Assembly: GCA_947380655.1 (NCBI GenBank)
Contig: CANCRX010000007.1
Coordinates: 9,525-73,524 of the forward strand
From: Alcaligenaceae bacterium
GTDB taxonomy: Bacteria; Pseudomonadota; Gammaproteobacteria; Burkholderiales; Burkholderiaceae_B
Direction of reading: 5' to 3'
DNA length: 64,000 nucleotides
The notes below the pieces were generated by a model. That model searched no databases and was not told where the DNA came from. It worked only from the letters and a program-made list of their open reading frames with translations. Within the stretch, counting starts at the first letter, position 1. Each line of letters opens with the position of its first letter. The translations under genes were made by a program, and so were the position numbers. Shown here in pieces: positions 1 through 8,964 of this stretch.

Positions 1-588
1 AGGCATCAGTTTTAAAATTACTGGCAATAAAATCAAGGGAATGATCGCAACAAAGAATACAGAGGACCATCCGAAATCAGGAACTAACCACATTCCCAGG
101 CCGGCAGACAACATGCCACCGACGGAATAGCCGCTAAACATAATAGTTACAAGCAGATTTCGTATTTTTTTAGGCGCATATTCGGTCATCAGGGCAACAA
201 CGTTAGGCATCACACCACCGATACCTAAACCAGCGATGAAACGGCAAACACCAAACTCGACCACATCCCTCGCAAAACCGTTAATAAAGGTAAAAAAACT
301 AAATAAGATCACGCAGAGCGCGATGACCTTCTTTCTGCCAATACGATCTGAGAGCGGTCCAAAAAACAATGCACCGAACATCATTCCGAACAAAGCATAG
401 CTACCCATTGCGCCAGCTTGCAGAGGAGAAAGATTCCAACTAGCCATAAGCTTGGGAAGAACCACTCCATAAATCACCAAATCATAGCCATCAAAAATAA
501 TAATCAATGCGCATACACTTAAGAGTATCCAGTGAAATCGACCAAACTTAGCATTGTCAATTTCTTGATGTAAATTTATTTGTCTCAT
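1..588 (-). CDS. AAHS-family MFS transporter for aromatic acids (partial, C-terminus outside window)
   Basis: The N-terminal 196 residues of a major facilitator are present; the rest lies beyond base 1. The first membrane helix carries the acidic DGYD motif (about residues 33-36) typical of the aromatic acid:H+ symporter family (PcaK/BenK). The loop between helices 2 and 3 has the MFS signature GPLSDRIGRKK. The start is the ATG at 586-588, 29 bases after pcaD on the same strand, so it is probably the last gene of the ben-cat-pca run. The substrate is inferred to be benzoate, catechol-pathway acid or 4-hydroxybenzoate from family and neighbourhood; the sequence does not fix it. Confidence 0.85.
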   Translation of the reverse strand, partial: MRQINLHQEIDNAKFGRFHWILLSVCALIIIFDGYDLVIYGVVLPKLMASWNLSPLQAGAMGSYALFGMMFGALFFGPLSDRIGRKKVIALCVILFSFFTFINGFARDVVEFGVCRFIAGLGIGGVMPNVVALMTEYAPKKIRNLLVTIMFSGYSVGGMLSAGLGMWLVPDFGWSSVFFVAIIPLILLPVILKLMP

Positions 589-617
589 GAAATTAGTTCT
601 CTGGTTCAATAATAAAA

Positions 618-1412
618 TTAAAGCTCAGTCAACGAGCTTAAAAAGAATTCGCTAATAGCCGTATTAAATTCCTTCGGCTGCTCAATACTCGACAGATGTG
701 ATGCGTCAATTGTCTGAATGACTGACTTCCTAATGGATCGCTGCATGACCCGGGCGTCTTCAATCGTTGTGACAGGATCTAAAGCCCCTGCAATAATCAG
801 CGTGTCACAAGTTATATTTTTAATTTGATCAGTGAGATCTGCCTCGGCCAGTGCCTCACAACAAGACGCATAACCCTCTTGATTGGCGTCTCGCAACGTT
901 TCAACCATCGCAGCAACGCGATCTGGATATGCACTTAAAAACTCAGAGGTAAACCAGCGTTTTTCCGCTGTATCCGCAATAGAACCCAGACCTTCGGCTC
1001 TCACCTGTGCGGCACGACTTAACCAAGCAGAGGACACACCAACTTTTGCTGCAGTGTTTGCAATCAGCAGTCTCTCGATCCGATGGGGCGCGTGAATACC
1101 CATCCACTGCCCAGTCAGGCCCCCCATGGATATCCCACAAAAATTGACACGTTCGATCTCAAGGTAATCAAGCAAGGCAACCACATCCTGGCCCAGCATA
1201 TCGAGACTATAGGGTCCTTTGGGTGATGCGGAGCGGCCATGTCCTCGCGTGTCATAACGAATAATATGAAAGGAATCACAGAGCTTAGCCACTTGAGATT
1301 GCCACATATCCGAAGTCGTACCCAGTGAATTCGAAAATAGCAGTACAGGTAAGTCAGCAGAACCTAATCGCGTAAAAAAAATTTCTGTTTGATTAACTTG
1401 AGCAATGGGCAT
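618..1412 (-). CDS. pcaD: 3-oxoadipate enol-lactonase
   Basis: An alpha/beta hydrolase of 264 residues that would open beta-ketoadipate enol-lactone to beta-ketoadipate in the cytoplasm, the step after muconolactone isomerase. The nucleophile elbow GISMGG places Ser95. Asp212 (in AGALDP) and His239 (in DASHLS) complete a typical triad, and the oxyanion-side motif SNSLGT is at 28-33. Length matches PcaD proteins. It lies 14 bases downstream of pcaJ and upstream of the AAHS transporter. Placement inside a cat/pca operon makes the assignment much firmer than the fold alone would. Confidence 0.93.
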   Translation of the reverse strand: MPIAQVNQTEIFFTRLGSADLPVLLFSNSLGTTSDMWQSQVAKLCDSFHIIRYDTRGHGRSASPKGPYSLDMLGQDVVALLDYLEIERVNFCGISMGGLTGQWMGIHAPHRIERLLIANTAAKVGVSSAWLSRAAQVRAEGLGSIADTAEKRWFTSEFLSAYPDRVAAMVETLRDANQEGYASCCEALAEADLTDQIKNITCDTLIIAGALDPVTTIEDARVMQRSIRKSVIQTIDASHLSSIEQPKEFNTAISEFFLSSLTEL

Positions 1413-1426
1413 ATAGACTTAAATCA

Positions 1427-2092
1427 TTAATTTTTAGTGAGTTGGCGAACACAATTGATCAAATTTGCATTTGTCAATTGCTGTAATGTTTCAAAATCAA
1501 GACCGGGCACCATATCGATGACTGAGAGACCAGCAGCGGTGACATCAATGACCGCCAAATCGGTATAGATACGGTTTACACAGGCAATTCCTGTTAGTGG
1601 ATACCTACACTTCTCAACGATTTTGGGTTCACCCTTTTTAGTGAGATGTTCCATCGTTACAAAAACACGTTTTGCACCAATCGCTAAATCCATCGCACCT
1701 CCCACTGCAGGAATTGCATCTGGAGCGCCTGTATGCCAGTTTGCTAAATCACCATTTTGCGAAACCTGGAAAGCCCCGAGCACACAAATATCTAAATGAC
1801 CACCGCGCATCATGGTGAACGAATCACCATGGTGAAAGAAACAACCACCATTTATTAAGGTGACAAATTCTTTGCCTGCATTAATCAATTCAGGATCTTC
1901 ATGTCCTTTTCGTGGTGCAGGTCCTAAACCCAAGATCCCGTTTTCACTATGCAGGAAAATTTCTTTTCCACTTTCCAGATGATTTGCAATCGATGTGGGT
2001 AAGCCAATGCCTAGATTTACGTAGCTACCCTCAGGAATATCTTGGGCTACGCGTTTTGCAATTTCATCTCTTGTTAAACGTACAAAAGTCAT
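1427..2092 (-). CDS. pcaJ: 3-oxoadipate CoA-transferase subunit B
   Basis: Beta subunit (221 residues) of succinyl-CoA:3-oxoadipate CoA-transferase, which activates beta-ketoadipate. The catalytic glutamate is Glu50 in the SENG motif of class I CoA-transferases. The glycine-rich NLGIGLPT segment (26-33) is also typical. The open frame continues upstream to 2272, but the ATG at 2090-2092 overlaps the pcaI stop (ATGA) and gives the family's normal N-terminus, so that start is preferred. Works as a heteromer with the adjacent pcaI product. Confidence 0.95.
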   Translation of the reverse strand: MTFVRLTRDEIAKRVAQDIPEGSYVNLGIGLPTSIANHLESGKEIFLHSENGILGLGPAPRKGHEDPELINAGKEFVTLINGGCFFHHGDSFTMMRGGHLDICVLGAFQVSQNGDLANWHTGAPDAIPAVGGAMDLAIGAKRVFVTMEHLTKKGEPKIVEKCRYPLTGIACVNRIYTDLAVIDVTAAGLSVIDMVPGLDFETLQQLTNANLINCVRQLTKN

Positions 2093-2763
2093 GATTGGAC
2101 ACCTCCAATGCTCACAACGTGTTGAACAAAGATGCCTGGCGTAACGATATGTTCTGGATCCAGTTCCCCCAGAGGAACGATCTCTTGAACTTGAGCGATT
2201 GAGCAACGCGCTGCAGTAGCCATGATGGGTCCAAAATTTCTGGCACTTTTGCGATAAACAAGATTGCCCCAACGATCACCTTTGAAGGCTTTAATCAAGG
2301 AGAAATCAGCAAAAATTGGATACTCAAGAACATAGTTTTTCCCGTTAATGAGTCGAGTTTCCTTACCCTCTGCAAGTAAGGTCCCGAAGCCTGTAGGCGT
2401 AAAAAAAGCGCCTAGACCGGCCCCAGCGGCCTCAATTCTTGCAACCAGATTGCCTTGGGGCACAAGTTCAAGCTCAATTTTCTTAGCGTGATAAAGCTTG
2501 TCAAACTCATAGGAATCGACTTGACGTGGAAACGAGCAAATGATTTTCCGAACGCGTCCCGCTTTAAGTAATGCGGCAAGCCCTTTATCGCCGTTACCCG
2601 CATTATTGTTAACAATCGTTAATTCTTTTGAACCTTGCTCAATCAAAGCCTCAATGAGCTCTGTAGGTTGGCCGGCCGTTCCAAAACCACCGATCATGAT
2701 GGTGGAACCGTCAGAAATAGCAGACATTGACTCTTGAATGCTTAATTTAGATTTATCAATCAT
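2089..2763 (-). CDS. pcaI: 3-oxoadipate CoA-transferase subunit A
   Basis: Alpha subunit (224 residues) of the beta-ketoadipate:succinyl-CoA transferase. It shows the CoA-transferase family I N-terminal pattern with the glycine-rich loop GGFGTAGQPTELI near residue 25 and the NNNAGNGDKGL segment near 52. It overlaps pcaJ by 4 bases downstream and benE by 8 bases upstream, implying translational coupling. The product would be beta-ketoadipyl-CoA. The thiolase that should follow (pcaF) is not in this window, so it must be encoded elsewhere. Confidence 0.95.
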   Translation of the reverse strand: MIDKSKLSIQESMSAISDGSTIMIGGFGTAGQPTELIEALIEQGSKELTIVNNNAGNGDKGLAALLKAGRVRKIICSFPRQVDSYEFDKLYHAKKIELELVPQGNLVARIEAAGAGLGAFFTPTGFGTLLAEGKETRLINGKNYVLEYPIFADFSLIKAFKGDRWGNLVYRKSARNFGPIMATAARCSIAQVQEIVPLGELDPEHIVTPGIFVQHVVSIGGVQS

Positions 2764-3931
2764 GACTAACCTTGGGCTTCAAGATAAAGTAAGCACATCC
2801 ACCTATAACCACACCCCAAAAGGTAGAACCAATACCTAAGAGGTTCACACCCGAAGCAGTAACAAGAAACGTAATAAATGACGCTTCACGATGTTCAAGG
2901 TCTTCGACCATGGTTGAAATATTGGAGAGAAATGCAGCGAGCAGAGCTAATCCGGCCAGAATCGCGACGAACTCTTTAGGAAAGCCACTAAATAAAACAA
3001 CGATGGGGGTAGAAAAAAAGCCTGCTATTAAAAAAAATACACCACTTGCAAGCCCTGCAACATACCGCTTGTCTGGATTGGGATGTGCATCTTTCGTCGT
3101 ACATATTGCAGCGGTGATCGCTGCAGTCACGATCGTAATTCCACCAAAAAACGCCATTAAAAATGAAGAAATGCTAGTCACCATCATCAATGGTTTGGCT
3201 GCAGTGTTGTATCCAGATACTTTCAATATCGCCATACCGGGTAAATATTGGCCCGACAAGCTAACAAGCACTAAAGGCAAAGCCAAACTGAGAGTGGATT
3301 GAAAATCCCAGGCAGGTGAAATAAATACTGGCCGCGTCAGTTCAAAAGGAATGACATTGACGCGATATTGATCAAGCAGCCACACTGTGACAAGTCCAGC
3401 TAACAAGGTTAAGACAATACTTAAGCGAGGAAAAAACTTCTTGCATACCAAGTATGAAAAAATCATACCCAACGCCAGTAGCGGCATCGTTTGTATTGCT
3501 TTAAATGAACCAAGAGCGAATTGAAAGAGAATGCCTGCCATCATCCCCGCTGCAAGCCCCTTAGGAATATGCTTAATCAACCAGTCAAAGCTACCTGTCG
3601 CTCCAATAATAAAAATAATCAACGCAGCTGTCAGATAGGCGCCAACGATGAATGACATACTCGTATCAGCGATTAAGGTAATCAGTAAGGCAGAGCCTGG
3701 TGCAGACCAGGAAGTAATAATGGGCGATTTATATTTCCAGCTTAAAAAAATACCAGAAATTCCAGCACCTATGGATATCGCCCATATCCATGAAGACATC
3801 ATTTCAGATGAAATATTTCCTACTGAGCCAACCTGAAAAAAAATCACCAGTGGACCAAGATATGAAATCAAAACAACCAAAAACCCGGCCGTTACAGCTG
3901 AGAGTGAAATATCCTTTAAGAGCAAGTTCAT
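2756..3931 (-). CDS. benE: Benzoate/H+ symporter, BenE family
   Basis: A hydrophobic 391-residue protein with about twelve predicted membrane segments and almost no soluble loops, matching BenE benzoate transporters in length and pattern (SWSAPGSALL near 75, small-residue-rich helices throughout). It would import benzoate across the inner membrane. It overlaps pcaI at its 3' end, and its start codon touches the stop of benD (both at 3931). With the AAHS carrier at the end of the run there are two unrelated aromatic-acid importers in one operon. Confidence 0.92.
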   Translation of the reverse strand: MNLLLKDISLSAVTAGFLVVLISYLGPLVIFFQVGSVGNISSEMMSSWIWAISIGAGISGIFLSWKYKSPIITSWSAPGSALLITLIADTSMSFIVGAYLTAALIIFIIGATGSFDWLIKHIPKGLAAGMMAGILFQFALGSFKAIQTMPLLALGMIFSYLVCKKFFPRLSIVLTLLAGLVTVWLLDQYRVNVIPFELTRPVFISPAWDFQSTLSLALPLVLVSLSGQYLPGMAILKVSGYNTAAKPLMMVTSISSFLMAFFGGITIVTAAITAAICTTKDAHPNPDKRYVAGLASGVFFLIAGFFSTPIVVLFSGFPKEFVAILAGLALLAAFLSNISTMVEDLEHREASFITFLVTASGVNLLGIGSTFWGVVIGGCAYFILKPKVSHD

Positions 3932-4716
3932 CAGCCCTGATCTCCGCCACCAACGGGTAAGACCGTACCTGTTATGTAAGATGACTCCTCAGATCCTAAA
4001 AACAGAATCGCATTAACCTGTTCAGTGATATTTCCATATCGCTTCATTAACGTACTGCTGACAGTCTGATCAATAATGTCCTGATACCAAATTTTTTCCT
4101 GCTCTGTCATTGGATTAGCATTTCGCGGGATCTTTCTAGCAGGCGCCTCGGTTCCACCGGTTGCCACCGCATTGATACGTATTCCATGTTGAGCATGTTC
4201 AAATGCCAGGCAGGCTGTCATCGCATTAATGCCGCCTTTTGCTGCACCATAGGGGACACGATGAATACTGCGCGTTGCAATAGATGACACATTAACAATA
4301 ACCCCCTGCTGCTGGGAGATCATTTCTGCAAGCACGGCATGACAACACCATAAGGTTGGAAATAGAGAACGCCGAATTTCAGCCTCAATTTCCTGTGGCT
4401 TATATTCTTGATAAGGTTTAGCCCAAATCGTGCCACCCACGTTATTAATCAACACATCAATTCGACCAAATTTCGCAAGCACTTGCGTAACAACTGAATC
4501 AGCACCTTCGTATGTTTCAAGATCAGCTAAAAGCATCAGTCCAGGCAAGCCAATCTTTTCAATCTCAATAGCAACCTCAGAGACCAGTTCAGACCGATCA
4601 ACCAAAACAACCTGGCCACCCTCGGCAGCAATCGCAAGCGCAACGCCACGACCAATACCCTGTGCAGCACCCGTGACGACAACAATCTTGTTTTTGTAGC
4701 GAGTTGAATGCGTCAT
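3931..4716 (-). CDS. benD: 1,6-dihydroxycyclohexa-2,4-diene-1-carboxylate dehydrogenase (benzoate diol dehydrogenase)
   Basis: A short-chain dehydrogenase of 261 residues. It oxidises and decarboxylates the cis-diol made by BenABC to catechol with reduction of NAD+. The Rossmann motif TGAAQGIG is at 15-22, NNVGG at 91-95, Ser144/145 in VNVSS, and the catalytic pair Tyr156 and Lys160 in YGAAK. The C-terminal pattern ITGTVLPVGGGDQG is normal for the family. It directly abuts benC and benE with one-base contacts. Function is assigned from family plus position. Confidence 0.94.
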   Translation of the reverse strand: MTHSTRYKNKIVVVTGAAQGIGRGVALAIAAEGGQVVLVDRSELVSEVAIEIEKIGLPGLMLLADLETYEGADSVVTQVLAKFGRIDVLINNVGGTIWAKPYQEYKPQEIEAEIRRSLFPTLWCCHAVLAEMISQQQGVIVNVSSIATRSIHRVPYGAAKGGINAMTACLAFEHAQHGIRINAVATGGTEAPARKIPRNANPMTEQEKIWYQDIIDQTVSSTLMKRYGNITEQVNAILFLGSEESSYITGTVLPVGGGDQG

Positions 4717-5738
4717 TATGAAACTCCAGTCGAGGGAGAGAATTTTTCAAAATAGAAATTTGCTGGTTTAATATTTTGTGCAGTCAACCACGCACGTACC
4801 GCATCAACCATAGCAACCGGTCCGCATAAGTAAATATCAACATCGCCTGCGTTTAACCAACTTTCATCGATATGCTCTGTGACATACCCTTTTCTGGGGT
4901 GAAGACTCTCCTGGGATGCAACACAAGTGCGATATTCAAAATCTTTAATTTCATTCATGGATTGATCGAGTGCGCCTATCGATACCAGATCAACATCATT
5001 GGTTACACCGAAAACCATTTTGACTGTGTGCGAAGCAGCCTGCTGTTGCAAGACGCTGAGCATAGACAGAAATGGGGCAATCCCTGTCCCGCCAGCGAGA
5101 AATAAAACAGGTCGTTTAATTTCTCGCAAATAGAAGTTTCCGTATGGACCGGAAATAGACATCGCCGCACCTGGCGCAGCACCGTCCAACAGGTACTGAC
5201 TCATTTTTCCACCGGTCACATTACGGATAACAAAACTCGCTTTCGAGTTCCCTGGCATCGAACTAAAAGAGTAGGAGCGGGTCTGATCCGTTCCAGGAAT
5301 GCCGAGATTGACATACTGACCTGGTAAAAAGTTAATCCCATTTCCTTCGCCTAAATCGAGTGAGAGTTCAATCGTCGATGTCGACACTTGATTAACCTGC
5401 TCAATGACGCCATCTTGGCTCGCGACAGAAATCTTGCATGCACTAGAAGAGGCCGGGATATTTACAACGCAATCAGAGGTAGGCAACATCTGACATGCCA
5501 AAATCACACGCTCAGCAGCCTCCTCTGGAGTAAGCGCATCCTCGATATATGAGCTTTCAGGTAAATCATAATGACCTGATTCACATACACCACGACATGT
5601 TCCGCAGGCTCCGTCTCTGCAATCCAGTGGAATATTAATTTTTTGACGATACGCTGCATCAGAGAGTTTTTCGCCTGTTTCACAATCAATGAATCGCGTC
5701 ACGCCATCTTCGAACTGAAGTGCAATCTTAAAAGTCAC
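4716..5738 (-). CDS. benC: Benzoate 1,2-dioxygenase electron-transfer (reductase) component
   Basis: A 340-residue NADH:acceptor reductase that feeds electrons to the BenAB oxygenase. The N-terminal plant-type ferredoxin domain has [2Fe-2S] ligands Cys40, Cys45, Cys48 and Cys82. The FAD domain follows with the RSYSFSS motif (near 160), then the NAD domain with GGTGIAPFLSML (near 216) and the C-terminal CGP motif. The order ferredoxin-FAD-NAD is that of BenC/XylZ. It sits 17 bases downstream of benB. Confidence 0.95.
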   Translation of the reverse strand: MTFKIALQFEDGVTRFIDCETGEKLSDAAYRQKINIPLDCRDGACGTCRGVCESGHYDLPESSYIEDALTPEEAAERVILACQMLPTSDCVVNIPASSSACKISVASQDGVIEQVNQVSTSTIELSLDLGEGNGINFLPGQYVNLGIPGTDQTRSYSFSSMPGNSKASFVIRNVTGGKMSQYLLDGAAPGAAMSISGPYGNFYLREIKRPVLFLAGGTGIAPFLSMLSVLQQQAASHTVKMVFGVTNDVDLVSIGALDQSMNEIKDFEYRTCVASQESLHPRKGYVTEHIDESWLNAGDVDIYLCGPVAMVDAVRAWLTAQNIKPANFYFEKFSPSTGVS

Positions 5739-5755
5739 AAAGCCTCCGGTATTTT

Positions 5756-6247
5756 TTATATGTGGTAAATATCAATGACCTGATTGATATAGTCGTTTTT
5801 CAGGACAATATATTTTTTAAGAATCAAAGGCTTTGGACCTGAAAAGTCGATCACATAACGTGACATACCGAAAAAGGTATGGTTTGCCTTGTACCGATGA
5901 CTCATCGTCAGCCAGTTAAATCGAATGGTGAAAATGTCCTCATGACGCGATTCGATTTCAACATTGCTAATGTTGTGACTCGTTCGCGTATCAGGCATGG
6001 TTGCACTGGAGCGTTCGGTTTTAATACGAAAAACTCGATCCTCTAAACCCTGGCGTGTTGGATAGTAGATGAGAGATATTTCTGTTTCAGGATTAGTCAC
6101 CAGACTATCGTCATCATCCCAGGCAGGCATCCAAAAATTCACATCAGGGTGATAACAAGCAAGCCAATCATCCCAATTTTCATCGTCAAGTTGCCGTGCC
6201 TCATAGAATAAAAATGACTGAATATCCAGAATATTTAAGTCTTTCAT
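5756..6247 (-). CDS. benB: Benzoate 1,2-dioxygenase beta subunit
   Basis: The small, structural subunit (163 residues) of the ring-hydroxylating dioxygenase, with the cystatin-like fold of the family. Recognisable segments are FLFYEARQLDDENWDDWL near the N-terminus and the region around RTSHNISNVEI in the middle. It has no metal or catalytic residues of its own and forms the alpha3beta3 hexamer with BenA. It shares one base with benA (6247), consistent with co-translation. Confidence 0.93.
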   Translation of the reverse strand: MKDLNILDIQSFLFYEARQLDDENWDDWLACYHPDVNFWMPAWDDDDSLVTNPETEISLIYYPTRQGLEDRVFRIKTERSSATMPDTRTSHNISNVEIESRHEDIFTIRFNWLTMSHRYKANHTFFGMSRYVIDFSGPKPLILKKYIVLKNDYINQVIDIYHI

Positions 6248-7620
6248 TATTCAGATTCCTTTGCGTGTGTTGCCTTCTTCATGACATCTAGCCAATAGCG
6301 ATGCTGTAAGGTGTAGAGACCTTCATCCTCCGTCTTCACACCACTCATCAAGGGCTTAAGTCCGATCTGTTTTGCAGCCTCATCTGCACCCTGTACCCAG
6401 TGCGTTGCACCACGGCACATATCATTCCAGGGTGATGCAGCGCCAGCAAAGCCAGCCTGACAAGCACGGAACTCTTCGAGGTCATCTGGAGTGGCCATAC
6501 CGCTGACGTTAAAGAAATCTTCATACTGACGGATACGCTGTGAACGCGCTTCTGCTGACTCACCTTTAGGCGCAATACAGTAAATGGTGACTTCGGTTTT
6601 ATTCACAGAAAGCGGGCGCAACAAACGAATCTGCGAACCAAATTGATCCATCAGATATACGTTTGGATAAAGGCAAAGATTGCGTGAGCGTTCAATCATC
6701 CAGTCTGCAGTTGGCTTACCAAATTTTTCTGCAAACGCCTCACGACGTGGATAATTCGGGCGATCCTGCGGATTAGCCCACTGCGACCACAAGAGCAAGT
6801 GACCATTTGTGAAGGAATAGAAACCGCCGCCTTGTTTACCCCACTTCCCTGCATCCATCGCGCGGATATTGTCCTCGCGTGCAGCCTCGTCTACCTTGCG
6901 ACGGCTGGTCGTCGCCGCATAATTCCAGTGCACGGCAGATACGTGATAACCATCCGCACCATTTTCAGCCTGCAGCTTCCAGTTACCCTCAAAGGTATAA
7001 GTTGAAGAGCCGCGCAGGACTTCAAGTCCGTCTTCTGACTGATCAACGATCATGTCAATAATCTTTGCAGCCTCGCCAAGAAAGTCTTCGAGGCTCTGTA
7101 CATCATCATTGAGACTTCCGAACAAAAATCCTTTGTAATTCGCAAATTTCGGGACTTTCTTTAAATCGTGCGAACCTTCCTTATTAAAGCCCTCTGGATA
7201 CCCTGCATCCTCAGGATCTTTCACTTTCAAGAGCTTGCCGCTATTGTTGAATGTCCATCCATGAAAGGGACAGGTATAGGTTGCTTTGTTTCCTCGCTTA
7301 TGACGACATAACTGTGCGCCACGGTGACTACAAGCATTGATGAATGCATTGAGTTCCCCCTGGCGGTTGCGCGCGATAAAAATGGGCTGGCGACCTATAT
7401 AGGTTGAGTAGTAATCATTATTTTGAGGGATCTGGCTTTCGTGCGCCAAGTAAATCCAGTTTCCTTCAAAAATATGTTTCATCTCCAGTTCGAAGAGCGC
7501 CTCATCGGTAAAGGCACTGCGATGCAGACGATAGTCGCCCTTCTCGTGATCTTCGATGAGGAATTGATCCAAATCAGTAATCTTAGCTGGCTGAGACTTC
7601 TCAACTTTTATCGGTATCAT
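6247..7620 (-). CDS. benA: Benzoate 1,2-dioxygenase alpha subunit
   Basis: The catalytic subunit (457 residues). It adds O2 to benzoate to give the 1,2-cis-diol carboxylate. The Rieske [2Fe-2S] site is Cys97-His99 and Cys117-His120 (CSH ... CPFH). The mononuclear iron site is Asn220-x-x-Asp223 with His226 and His231 in the NxxDxYHxxxxH motif. Length and order match BenA/XylX. An AGGA ribosome site precedes the ATG. It is followed immediately by benB, and catA lies just upstream in the same direction. Confidence 0.96.
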   Translation of the reverse strand: MIPIKVEKSQPAKITDLDQFLIEDHEKGDYRLHRSAFTDEALFELEMKHIFEGNWIYLAHESQIPQNNDYYSTYIGRQPIFIARNRQGELNAFINACSHRGAQLCRHKRGNKATYTCPFHGWTFNNSGKLLKVKDPEDAGYPEGFNKEGSHDLKKVPKFANYKGFLFGSLNDDVQSLEDFLGEAAKIIDMIVDQSEDGLEVLRGSSTYTFEGNWKLQAENGADGYHVSAVHWNYAATTSRRKVDEAAREDNIRAMDAGKWGKQGGGFYSFTNGHLLLWSQWANPQDRPNYPRREAFAEKFGKPTADWMIERSRNLCLYPNVYLMDQFGSQIRLLRPLSVNKTEVTIYCIAPKGESAEARSQRIRQYEDFFNVSGMATPDDLEEFRACQAGFAGAASPWNDMCRGATHWVQGADEAAKQIGLKPLMSGVKTEDEGLYTLQHRYWLDVMKKATHAKESE

Positions 7621-7637
7621 GTCGTTTCCTAGCGTAA

Positions 7638-8558
7638 TTAAGCAGCGGCGCGAATACGATCAACTTCGCTTGAAGGCGCAACCGCCGAGTTTGCATACAA
7701 GTTGAAATCGAAATCTATTGATGCAAAAGGTGCCTTCAAATTATGTTTTGCAATTTCGCTCGCATCCGTAATTTGCTTGACTGCAGGAACGAGTCCCTCT
7801 CTGCTACCAAATGCAAAGTCGTCCCACAAGTATTTGTCACCATCAATATTGATTTGAGTGGTTAATTTGCGATGTCCGTTAGCAGTCACAAAGAAGTGGA
7901 TATGTGCTGGACGCTGACCATGTCTTCCGAGCAAATCCAGTAGCTGCTGCGTTGCGCCGTCTGGAGGGCAACCATACCCTTTAGGCATAATGGTGCGGAG
8001 TTGATAACGACCTTCTGCGTCCGTCACGATTGTTCGGCGTAAATTAAAGGCAGACTGCGACTTATCGAAAAATGAATAATTACCAAGCAAATCTGCATGC
8101 CAGACTTCGACCGTCGCATTTGGAATGGATTTACCATCCGCACCATAAACAGTGCCCTGCATGTAAAGCACGTCAGCTTGATCTGATTGTGTACCGTCAT
8201 CCAAGCGTGCAAAGCCGTTTGCCTTTGGTGCACCAGCTACGTAAAGAGGTCCTTCAATCGTACGGGGTGTACCACCAACCAAACCCGCTTTAGCCTCGGC
8301 CTCATCCGCACGAATATCCAGAAATCTCTCTAATCCAAGTCCTGGCGCCAACAGACCGAATTCATTACGTGCGCCCGTATCTGCCAGGTACTCCAGACCT
8401 TTCCAAAACTCTGTAGAGGAAATATCCAGATCTTCAATGGTCTTACACAGGTCACCGAGTATGCGTACAACAATTTGTTGAACACGTTTATTGACAGGAC
8501 CCGTTGCAGTCTCAACAATCCAGCTTTGAACAAGCGCGTCGATTTCTTTGTGATTCAT
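7638..8558 (-). CDS. catA: Catechol 1,2-dioxygenase
   Basis: An intradiol dioxygenase of 306 residues that cleaves catechol to cis,cis-muconate using Fe(III). The four iron ligands are visible as Tyr161 (GNYS), Tyr195 (GYGCP), His219 and His221 (AHIHFF), with spacing as in characterised CatA. The N-terminal helical dimerisation domain is complete. A strong AGGAG site precedes the ATG. It is 17 bases upstream of benA, so benzoate hydroxylation and ring cleavage are probably co-transcribed. The 94-base gap to catC may hold a separate promoter. Confidence 0.96.
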   Translation of the reverse strand: MNHKEIDALVQSWIVETATGPVNKRVQQIVVRILGDLCKTIEDLDISSTEFWKGLEYLADTGARNEFGLLAPGLGLERFLDIRADEAEAKAGLVGGTPRTIEGPLYVAGAPKANGFARLDDGTQSDQADVLYMQGTVYGADGKSIPNATVEVWHADLLGNYSFFDKSQSAFNLRRTIVTDAEGRYQLRTIMPKGYGCPPDGATQQLLDLLGRHGQRPAHIHFFVTANGHRKLTTQINIDGDKYLWDDFAFGSREGLVPAVKQITDASEIAKHNLKAPFASIDFDFNLYANSAVAPSSEVDRIRAAA

Positions 8559-8652
8559 TTTTATCTCCTGACAGATACGTTTTAGGTTAAAAATATTTTG
8601 CTACTGTGAATGAATAAAATTTCCAATTTTTTACTTTTTACGTTTTGCTTTT

Positions 8653-8943
8653 TTACTGATCACTATCGCGTATGGAAGACGGATGTCTGCATAGGGGCAT
8701 TACTTTGATTTGCATATAGGGGAAAAGGGGCAACCCTGATAACAGAGTATGAAGTTCATCCACACTGCCCACATCAAAAATACTGATATTGGAATACTCA
8801 CCGGCGATGCGCCACAGGTGACGCCATTTACCTTGTTGCTGTAAAGCCTGGGCATAGGTTTTTTCTTTCAACTTAATTTCATTGGCTTGAGCCTCCGAAA
8901 GAGAGTGAGGAAGATTGACGTCCATGCGAATATGAAAAAGCAT
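8653..8943 (-). CDS. catC: Muconolactone delta-isomerase
   Basis: A 96-residue protein that isomerises muconolactone to the enol-lactone. The N-terminal MLFHIRMDVNLP and the acidic helix with KEKTYAQALQQQGKWRHLWRI are characteristic of CatC. The start is the ATG at 8941-8943, preceded by AAGGA at a spacing of 8; a TTG 21 bases further upstream is also open but would lengthen the family N-terminus and lacks a ribosome site. It begins 21 bases after catB on the same strand. Confidence 0.94.
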   Translation of the reverse strand: MLFHIRMDVNLPHSLSEAQANEIKLKEKTYAQALQQQGKWRHLWRIAGEYSNISIFDVGSVDELHTLLSGLPLFPYMQIKVMPLCRHPSSIRDSDQ

Positions 8944-8964
8944 CTGATATGTCCTTAAGAGCAA

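Noticed and set aside
2093..2272. N-terminal extension of the pcaJ frame
   Set aside because: It overlaps pcaI fully, has no family similarity, and the ATG at 2092 with the ATGA overlap gives the normal protein.
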